A stretch of DNA of 15,096 bases from VMCP01 sp965659745 (lineage in GTDB: Bacteria > Bacteroidota > Bacteroidia > NS11-12g > UBA955): assembly GCA_965659745.1 (NCBI GenBank), contig CBFHXF010000046.1:1-15096 (forward strand), read 5' to 3'. Position numbers and translations under genes: made by a program. Positions within the stretch are counted from its first letter, which is position 1; each line of letters opens with the position of its first letter. Below are positions 6,739-11,813 of this stretch, piece by piece. The notes beneath the pieces were generated by a model. The model was not told where the DNA came from and made no database searches. It was given only the letters and a program-made list of their open reading frames with translations.

Positions 6739-7980
6739 ATGAGCCGTTCTGCCTATCAACTTTACACACTCGATAATGGTTTGCGGGTTGCACATGTAAA
6801 AACCCCTTCTTCCGCGTTGGTACATTGTGGCTTTGTTATTCATGCCGGTAGCCGAAACGACGGCGACCTCCCGGGTATTGCCCATTGCTTAGAACACATG
6901 TTTTTCAAGGGTACACAAAAGCGCAAAACCTACCACGTACTCAATCATTTAGAAGTAGTAGGTGGTGAACTTAACGCTTTCACTACCAAAGAAATAACCA
7001 CATTATACGCAAGCGTACAACGCACCCATTTCAAACGTGCCGTAGACATCCTTTGCGACGTGGCATTCCGGTCGGTATTTCCCGAAAACGAACTGAAAAA
7101 GGAACGTTTGGTAATAGCCGATGAAATTCAAATGTACCGCGATACCCCCGAAGAAAATATTTACGACGAATTCCAAGAATTATTATTTGAAAATCACCCA
7201 TTGGCCCATAATATTTTGGGAGATACCGATTCTTTAAATAAAATTCAACGCAACGATTTACTGTCTTTTACCCAACAAAATTACCATCCCGATAACATGG
7301 TTTTTGTGGTAGTAGGAAGCCTTTCGGCCGACAGGGTTTTACAAACTGTAAATCAATTTTCGGAGGTGCATTTCCCCAAAAAAGAACCCTTAATCCGCCA
7401 AGCCACCCCTTGGAATTATAAATCCTTTCGAACCGTTAAAGAGTCTGATTTCGGACAAGCCTATGCCATTATGGGACTTCCCGCCTATTCGGAAACCCAC
7501 CCCAAGCGCTTTGCCTTGATGTTATTGAATAATTTATTGGGCGGACCGGGTATGAACAGCCGTTTGAATTTGAGCATTCGAGAAAAATATGGATACGCTT
7601 ACAATATCGAAAGCGGCTATCAGCCCTATAGCGATGCAGGCATGTTCCATTGTTATATCAGTTGCGAAGAAAAGTACATGCAAAAGTCGCTGCAATTGAT
7701 TGAAAAAGAGATTAAAAAACTCAAAGATCAGAAATTAGGGAAAGTGCAATTATCACAGGCCAAAAGTCAGATTTGCGGACAATTACTGATGTCAAACGAA
7801 AACCGCAGCGGATTGTTAATACACATAGGTAAAGGAATTCTTAAATACGGAAGGGCCAAAAACATCGAAGAAACCATCGCCGAAATCAAAAAGCTCACGG
7901 CAGAAGATCTTCAAGATGCGGCTAATGAAAGCTTCGATTTTGATTCCTTCTCCTATCTGAACTATGCGCCCACCAAATAA
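6739..7980 (+). CDS. M16 family zinc peptidase (processing-peptidase/insulinase type)
   Basis: The 413-residue protein is a complete single-chain M16B-type metallopeptidase. The inverted zinc motif H49-x2-E52-H53 (HCLEH) is intact, and the third ligand is E129, 76 residues after H53, within ERLVIADEI. GGELNAFTTKE (75-85) is the usual strand beside the active site. The C-terminal half carries SRLNLSIREKYGYAYNIES, with the Arg/Tyr substrate-holding residues of the family. No signal peptide is seen, so the enzyme is probably cytoplasmic. Its substrate is unknown; relatives process peptides or cofactor precursors. The ATG at 6739 is chosen over an in-frame TTG at 6730, which lies inside the promoter element. 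It is the first gene of a two-gene plus-strand operon. Confidence 0.93.
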   Translation: MSRSAYQLYTLDNGLRVAHVKTPSSALVHCGFVIHAGSRNDGDLPGIAHCLEHMFFKGTQKRKTYHVLNHLEVVGGELNAFTTKEITTLYASVQRTHFKRAVDILCDVAFRSVFPENELKKERLVIADEIQMYRDTPEENIYDEFQELLFENHPLAHNILGDTDSLNKIQRNDLLSFTQQNYHPDNMVFVVVGSLSADRVLQTVNQFSEVHFPKKEPLIRQATPWNYKSFRTVKESDFGQAYAIMGLPAYSETHPKRFALMLLNNLLGGPGMNSRLNLSIREKYGYAYNIESGYQPYSDAGMFHCYISCEEKYMQKSLQLIEKEIKKLKDQKLGKVQLSQAKSQICGQLLMSNENRSGLLIHIGKGILKYGRAKNIEETIAEIKKLTAEDLQDAANESFDFDSFSYLNYAPTK

Positions 7981-8613
7981 ATGCCTACCAAGCATCCCAT
8001 AAAAGAACTCATTGAATCGGGTGAAGGCCTGCAGCTCGACTTTAAACAACTTATTCAAAATCCGCGTAAAATTGCCAAATCTATGGTCAGCTTTGCCAAT
8101 ACCCACGGTGGAGATTTACTTATAGGCGTGCGCGATAACGGCAGTATTGCCGGCATCAAATCTGAAGATGAAATTCACATGCTCGAATTGGCCGCAAGCT
8201 TTCATTGCAGGCCCGAAGTACCCTACCGGGTTGAAGAAATTATAATAGAAGGCAAAACCATTCTTAAAGCACACATACCCAAAGGTAAGGACAAACCGTA
8301 TTACGCGCGCGGCGAAGACGATAAATGGTGGGTATATGTAAGGGTTAATGACAAATGCATTTTAGCATCAAAAACCAGCGTAGATTTCATGCGCAGCCAA
8401 GACAAAGTCACCCAGTTATCGATAGGCAAACTGGAACAAGGTATATTAAAATTTATTGCGGAAAATGAAAAAACTACCCTACCAGAAATTTGCAAAAAAT
8501 TCAACTTAGGCAAACGTCGTTCCAGCCGCATTTTGGTTGACCTTATGAAATTACAGGCTATACGCAGTCATACAACAGAAAAGGCCGAGTTTTATACCTC
8601 GGCCTTTTCATAA
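7981..8613 (+). CDS. AlbA_2 (Schlafen-type) domain protein with C-terminal winged helix
   Basis: A 210-residue protein whose first 140 residues match the AlbA_2/Schlafen nucleic-acid-binding domain. The signatures are E15-G..L-x-FK (GLQLDFKQ), SFANTHGGDLLIGVRDNG, and PYYARG..WVYVRVND. Residues about 148-200 (EQGILKFIAENEKTTLPEIC and onward) look like a winged helix-turn-helix that could bind DNA. The family includes transcriptional regulators and RNA-binding proteins; no substrate can be assigned. The ATG follows the M16 stop with no gap (TAAATG), so translation is very likely coupled. The final codons lie inside a strong hairpin terminator (8578-8609), so the last 12 residues are constrained by RNA structure. 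The product is probably cytoplasmic. Confidence 0.87.
   Translation: MPTKHPIKELIESGEGLQLDFKQLIQNPRKIAKSMVSFANTHGGDLLIGVRDNGSIAGIKSEDEIHMLELAASFHCRPEVPYRVEEIIIEGKTILKAHIPKGKDKPYYARGEDDKWWVYVRVNDKCILASKTSVDFMRSQDKVTQLSIGKLEQGILKFIAENEKTTLPEICKKFNLGKRRSSRILVDLMKLQAIRSHTTEKAEFYTSAFS
8578..8609. terminator. Bidirectional terminator inside the end of the AlbA_2 gene
   Basis: GAAAAGGCCGAG (8578-8589) and CTCGGCCTTTTC (8598-8609) form a perfect 12-bp stem with an 8-base loop. A and T flanks are present on both sides, so it can end the plus-strand M16/AlbA_2 transcript and the converging sod transcript. It lies wholly inside the AlbA_2 coding sequence, whose stop codon is at 8611-8613. Confidence 0.85.
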
Positions 8614-8627
8614 ATTATAAAACAATC

Positions 8628-9233
8628 TTAATTCGTAGCGGCTTCGAACAATTCGCTTACCTTGTTCCAATTTACTACATTCCAAAATGCAGCAATGTAG
8701 TCAGGACGGCGGTTTTGGTAGTTCAAATAATATGCGTGTTCCCATACGTCAAGGCCTAAAATAGGNNNNNNNNNNNNNNNNNNNNNNNNNNNNNNNNNNN
8801 NNNNNNNNNNNNNNNNNNNNNNNNNNNNNNNNNNNNNNNNNNNNACCAATAACCAGGCCCAACCACTACCAAAACGGGTAGCGCCGGCACTCGCAAACTG
8901 AGTTTTAAATTCATCGAAAGAGCCAAAAGCCGCTTCAATGGCTGTTGCCAATTTTCCGGTTGGCGCACCGGTTCCATTTGGACCGATTACCTCCCAAAAC
9001 AAACTGTGGTTGTAATGGCCACCACCGTTATTTCTAACTGCAGGACTCAATTGGCTGATGTGACCCATCAATTCTTCAATAGATTTGCCTTCAGATTCAG
9101 TTCCTGCGATAGCCGCATTTAAATTATTAACATATGCTTGATGGTGCTTTCCGTGGTGTATTTCCATGGTTTTTGCATCGATATGCGGTTCTAGCGCATT
9201 CAACTCGTAGGATAATTTTGGTAGTTCAAACAT
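8628..9233 (-). CDS. sodA: Superoxide dismutase, Fe/Mn family (contains an assembly gap)
   Basis: Converts superoxide to hydrogen peroxide and oxygen in the cytoplasm. The frame is 201 residues including 27 unknown ones, the usual family length, so the 79-base gap seems correctly sized. Metal ligands are visible: H26 in MEIHHGKHH, the His of GGGHYNHSLFW, and the Asp and His of LDVWEHAYY. Gly and not Gln in NNGGGHYNHS points to a manganese or cambialistic enzyme, hence sodA over sodB. The outer-sphere Gln that would settle this falls in the gap. The start at 9233 gives the canonical MFELPKLSYELNALEPHID. A consensus promoter stands upstream and a shared terminator downstream. It appears monocistronic. 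Confidence 0.93.
   Translation of the reverse strand: MFELPKLSYELNALEPHIDAKTMEIHHGKHHQAYVNNLNAAIAGTESEGKSIEELMGHISQLSPAVRNNGGGHYNHSLFWEVIGPNGTGAPTGKLATAIEAAFGSFDEFKTQFASAGATRFGSGWAWLLXXXXXXXXXXXXXXXXXXXXXXXXXXXPILGLDVWEHAYYLNYQNRRPDYIAAFWNVVNWNKVSELFEAATN
8766..8844. other. Assembly gap of 79 unknown bases inside sodA
   Basis: A run of N replaces 79 bases. The flanking coding frame is kept and matches the expected protein on both sides (GSGWAWLL before, PILGLDVWEH after), so this is a sequencing or scaffolding gap and not an insertion. Confidence 0.98.
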
Positions 9234-9258
9234 GTTTTTGATATTATAGGATGAGAAA

Positions 9259-9289
9259 CAAATTTAACGAAGAATCGTTTGCGAGCAAA
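9259..9289 (-). promoter_or_regulatory. Promoter of sodA
   Basis: On the minus strand TTTG (9289-9286) is followed after exactly 19 bases by TAAATTTG (9266-9259), a full match to the Bacteroidota -33/-7 pattern. The start of transcription would be about 20 bases before the sodA ATG at 9233. Confidence 0.75.
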
Positions 9290-9309
9290 GGCCTTTCTAT
9301 CGATACCCC

Positions 9310-9317
9310 TATTTTTG
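9310..9317 (+). promoter_or_regulatory. Candidate -7 element of pnuC
   Basis: The bases read TATTTTTG, an exact TAnnTTTG match, 29 bases before the preferred pnuC ATG at 9347. A TTTG at 9278-9281 lies 28 bases upstream, too far for the standard spacing. Confidence 0.4.
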
Positions 9318-9346
9318 CGATAACCTTATTTGTTTCGCCGCCATTG

Positions 9347-9949
9347 ATGCTCAATTTTAACCTAAATTTAACCGCCATTATTCCTTATTTATGGGAAATA
9401 AGCGCCGCCCTTTTATCCCTTTGGTGCGTTTGGTTAGCGGCAAAAAACAACATCCTCAATTGGCCCGTCGCCATGCTTGCCTCCGTGATTTATGCCTATG
9501 TTTTTTACCAAAATCATTTCTTTTCGGAAACCTATTTACAAGGAATTTTCTTTCTATTCCAGATATATGGTTGGTGGTATTGGTCGTCGCTAAATCCCCA
9601 AAAAACCGAAAAAACCATCCAAAACCTGCCTAAATCTTATTTCTTAACTCTTTTAGGCGTATTTTCACTCGCCTACTTCATTTGGCTCAAGGTTTATCTT
9701 GCCTACCACCCCAATGCCCAACAACCTCACCTCGACGCATTTCTCACCGTTTTGAGCGTTACTGCATTGTGGATGCAAGCACGCCGATGGATAGAAAATT
9801 GGTATTTATGGATATTGGCTGACCTTTTTTATGTTCCTATGTTTTTTTGGGGGAAACAATACATAACGGCGGCGCTTTATGGCGTATTTATTGTTTTGGC
9901 CACAAAAGGGTATTTTATGTGGCGCCGCGAAATGAAAAAGGCCGTCTGA
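9347..9949 (+). CDS. pnuC: PnuC-type vitamin transporter (probably nicotinamide riboside)
   Basis: PnuC proteins take up nicotinamide riboside by facilitated diffusion, with trapping by phosphorylation in the cytoplasm. The 200-residue product is very hydrophobic, with six to seven predicted membrane segments and the family motifs NWP, QIYGWWYW and ENWYLWIL. The frame extends upstream to an ATG at 9251, but those 32 residues do not look like PnuC and cover the sodA promoter and the candidate pnuC -7 element, so the ATG at 9347 is preferred. No NadR-type kinase or TPP riboswitch is adjacent. A thiamine transporter (PnuT) cannot be excluded, because the two share the fold. The last codons and the stop lie inside the terminator at 9936-9963. 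Confidence 0.88.
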   Translation: MLNFNLNLTAIIPYLWEISAALLSLWCVWLAAKNNILNWPVAMLASVIYAYVFYQNHFFSETYLQGIFFLFQIYGWWYWSSLNPQKTEKTIQNLPKSYFLTLLGVFSLAYFIWLKVYLAYHPNAQQPHLDAFLTVLSVTALWMQARRWIENWYLWILADLFYVPMFFWGKQYITAALYGVFIVLATKGYFMWRREMKKAV

Positions 9950-9963
9950 GCAGACGGCCTTTT
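9936..9963. terminator. Bidirectional terminator spanning the pnuC stop codon
   Basis: AAAAGGCCGTCTG (9936-9948) and CAGACGGCCTTTT (9951-9963) form a perfect 13-bp stem around two bases, so in practice an 11-12-bp stem with a small loop. The pnuC stop TGA (9947-9949) is at the tip. A and T flanks on either side let it serve pnuC on the plus strand and rplY on the minus strand. Confidence 0.9.
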
Positions 9964-9985
9964 AAACACAAACAAACGTGTAAAA

Positions 9986-10579
9986 TTATTTCTTTCCAGG
10001 TGCTTTCGCAGCTTCGGCAGCCGCTTGCATCAAGGCACGAGTTGTCTTAATAGAAACTATTGCGTTTTCAGGAGCATCTAAAATATCTAAGTTCTCTAAT
10101 GAAAGCACGCGAACTTTCGCACTCTGACCGATTTCTAAGGTATCGATAGAAACATCTACGAAATCAGGCATGTCTTTCAAAAATCCACGCAAACGCAAAC
10201 GGTTGATTTTCTTCACCAATTTACCACCTGCACGAACACCAGGAGAATTTCCTACTACACGAACAGGAACTTCCATTACTACCTTCTTGCCGTCTGCTAC
10301 CTCTAAGAAATCGGCGTGGATAATGGCTTCAGATACCGGGTGAAATTGAGTATCTTGTAAGATAGCAAGATATTCAGTTCCATCTAAATTCAATTTAACT
10401 TTATAAGCGTTTGGCGTATAAACTAAATTCTTAAAATCTGCTTGATAAATAGCAAAATGCGTGGCCTCTTTGCCATCGCTGTACATTACACAAGGAACCA
10501 TGCCCTTATGACGCAATTCTTTCGCGGTGCGAGTTCCTACTTCACTGCGTAACTCACCTTTTAATAAAATGGTTTTCAT
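9986..10579 (-). CDS. rplY: 50S ribosomal protein L25 (Ctc form)
   Basis: L25/Ctc binds 5S rRNA in the large ribosomal subunit. At 197 residues this is the long two-domain form: an N-terminal 5S-rRNA-binding beta-barrel (about 1-92, starting MKTILLKGELRSEVGTR, with KGMVPCVMY and FHPVSEAIIHADFLEV) and a C-terminal TL5/Ctc domain (about 93-185, with the G-G-K-L segment and VDVSIDTLEIGQS). The tail is Ala/Lys-rich, as in many homologues. It lies 17 bases behind prs on the same strand and so is probably cotranscribed. A prs-ctc pairing is widespread in bacteria. The pth gene often found third is absent here; a terminator follows instead. Confidence 0.95.
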   Translation of the reverse strand: MKTILLKGELRSEVGTRTAKELRHKGMVPCVMYSDGKEATHFAIYQADFKNLVYTPNAYKVKLNLDGTEYLAILQDTQFHPVSEAIIHADFLEVADGKKVVMEVPVRVVGNSPGVRAGGKLVKKINRLRLRGFLKDMPDFVDVSIDTLEIGQSAKVRVLSLENLDILDAPENAIVSIKTTRALMQAAAEAAKAPGKK

Positions 10580-10596
10580 ATTCTGAATTTAAATAA

Positions 10597-11580
10597 TTAT
10601 TTGATTTGTTTGAGATCCAAAGAAGTCTGTGAATTAAAGACTTGCTTGAACAAAGAACTGATACTGCCGTTCTCGTGTACATTTCTAATGGCGCGGGCAA
10701 ATAAAGGTGCCACAGAAAGTACTTTAATTTTATCAATATGTCGCTTCAACGGTATGGTATCGGTAACCACCAATTCCGTTAAAACTGAATTTTCAATGTT
10801 TTCATAGGCCTTGCCACTCAAAACGGGGTGACAGCATAAGGCTCTAACTGTTTTCGCACCTTTTTCCGTTAACATCGCCGCCGCCTTGCACAAAGTTCCC
10901 CCAGTATCGATGATATCATCAATCAATACGACGTCTTTGCCATCTACATCTCCGATAACCGTCATATTGGCAATTTCGTTAGCGCGTTTGCGCTCTTTAT
11001 CGCAAATTACCATCGGCAAATTCAATAATTTGGCTACTTCTCTGATGCGATTGGAAGCACCCACATCCGGAGCCGCAATAACTAAATTCTCTTGGCTTAA
11101 CGTTTTGATGTAAGGAACAAAAATGATGGAGCTTTCCAAGTGATCAACAGGAACATTGAAAAAGCCCTGAATTTGAGGGGCATGCAATTCCATAGTCATC
11201 ACACGGTTGGCACCTGCCGTACTCAATAAATCAGCCACCAATTTAGAGGCAATCGATACCCTGGGCTTGTCTTTACGATCTTGGCGTGCAAAACCATAAT
11301 AAGGCAATACTGCTGTAATGTAATTGGCACTGGCGCGCTTAGCCGCATCAATGGCCATTAACAACTCCATTAAGTTATCGCTGTTCGGATAGGTAGATTG
11401 TACGATAAAAACGTCACAACCCCGAACCGATTCCATAAAGTTAGGCTGAAATTCACCATCACTGAATCGGCTAACCGCCAACTCACCTGGTAAGGTTCCG
11501 TAAAATTCGCAAATCGCTTGGGTAAGGTCTAAGGAGGCAGAGCCGCCAAAAATTTTGACAGGATGTATAAGTGAAGTCAT
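10597..11580 (-). CDS. prs: Ribose-phosphate pyrophosphokinase (PRPP synthetase)
   Basis: Makes PRPP from ribose 5-phosphate and ATP for nucleotide, histidine, tryptophan and NAD synthesis in the cytoplasm. The 327-residue protein is of class I type and slightly longer than the usual 310-315. Visible motifs are FSDGEF (39-44), QSTYP (61-65), the ATP-binding FARQDRK (97-103), ELHAPQIQGFF (131-141, catalytic H133) and the PRPP loop DDIIDTGGT (221-229). All key residues are intact. It starts at ATG 11580, 54 bases behind the tRNA-Gln gene and on the same strand. With no clear promoter in that spacer, it may be cotranscribed with the tRNA. rplY follows. Confidence 0.97.
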   Translation of the reverse strand: MTSLIHPVKIFGGSASLDLTQAICEFYGTLPGELAVSRFSDGEFQPNFMESVRGCDVFIVQSTYPNSDNLMELLMAIDAAKRASANYITAVLPYYGFARQDRKDKPRVSIASKLVADLLSTAGANRVMTMELHAPQIQGFFNVPVDHLESSIIFVPYIKTLSQENLVIAAPDVGASNRIREVAKLLNLPMVICDKERKRANEIANMTVIGDVDGKDVVLIDDIIDTGGTLCKAAAMLTEKGAKTVRALCCHPVLSGKAYENIENSVLTELVVTDTIPLKRHIDKIKVLSVAPLFARAIRNVHENGSISSLFKQVFNSQTSLDLKQIK

Positions 11581-11634
11581 AATAGGATTTTACTTTCTCA
11601 TGGGACCCTCCCAGATATCATCAAATCATTTTTG
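11581..11634 (-). other. Spacer between tRNA-Gln and prs with a small dyad
   Basis: This 54-base leader holds TGGGA-CCC-TCCCA (11601-11613), a 5-bp stem with a 3-base loop, 20 bases before the prs ATG. No TAnnTTTG element is seen on the minus strand. The dyad might end the tRNA transcript, mark an RNA-processing site, or modulate prs translation; none of these is shown. Confidence 0.4.
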
Positions 11635-11707
11635 TTGTCCGACTAGGGCTCGAACCTAGACTCTTCTGGACCAAAACCAGACGTGTTGCCAGTTACACCA
11701 TCGGACA
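11635..11707 (-). tRNA. tRNA-Gln (anticodon TTG)
   Basis: On the minus strand the 73 bases fold into a full cloverleaf. The 7-bp acceptor stem is TGTCCGA/TCGGACA. The D stem GTGT/ACAC closes a loop containing GG, and the anticodon stem TCTGG/CCAGA holds loop TTTTGGT with TTG at positions 34-36. A 5-base variable loop precedes the T stem CTAGG/CCTAG with loop TTCGAGC. The U1-A72 pair is a known feature of glutamine tRNAs. The discriminator base is A. The CCA end is not encoded and must be added after transcription. It has its own consensus promoter and lies directly upstream of prs. Confidence 0.97.
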
Positions 11708-11719
11708 ATTTTCGGTGTG

Positions 11720-11750
11720 CAAAAATACGACAGATTTCCACTTTAGCAAA
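11720..11750 (-). promoter_or_regulatory. Promoter of tRNA-Gln (and possibly prs-rplY)
   Basis: On the minus strand TTTG (11750-11747) is followed after exactly 19 bases by TATTTTTG (11727-11720), a full match to the Bacteroidota promoter pattern. It ends 12 bases before the mature tRNA 5' end. The TTTG overlaps the hairpin behind the DUF1501 gene. Confidence 0.75.
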
Positions 11751-11765
11751 AAGCGAGCGCTTTTT
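11748..11765. terminator. Hairpin with A and T runs behind the DUF1501 gene
   Basis: AAAAAGCG (11748-11755) and CGCTTTTT (11758-11765) are exact reverse complements around two bases. A T run continues on the plus strand to 11769. In the plus orientation it is a classical terminator and would stop antisense transcripts. In the minus orientation it could end the DUF1800-DUF1501 transcript, although only three G-C pairs support the stem. Confidence 0.5.
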
Positions 11766-11813
11766 TTTTCGTGTTTAAGGTTTATGGCCCCAAATCCCCA
11801 CAATTAAACCCCA

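Noticed and set aside
8766..8844. Run of N as a sign of a mobile insertion in sodA.
   Set aside because: The flanking protein segments are spaced as in intact superoxide dismutases, so nothing extra needs to be present.
9939..9963. The pnuC terminator contains GCCGTCTGA, close to the Neisseria DNA-uptake sequence.
   Set aside because: It is one stem of a perfect terminator hairpin in a Bacteroidota genome, the match is incomplete, and no other copy was noticed in the window.
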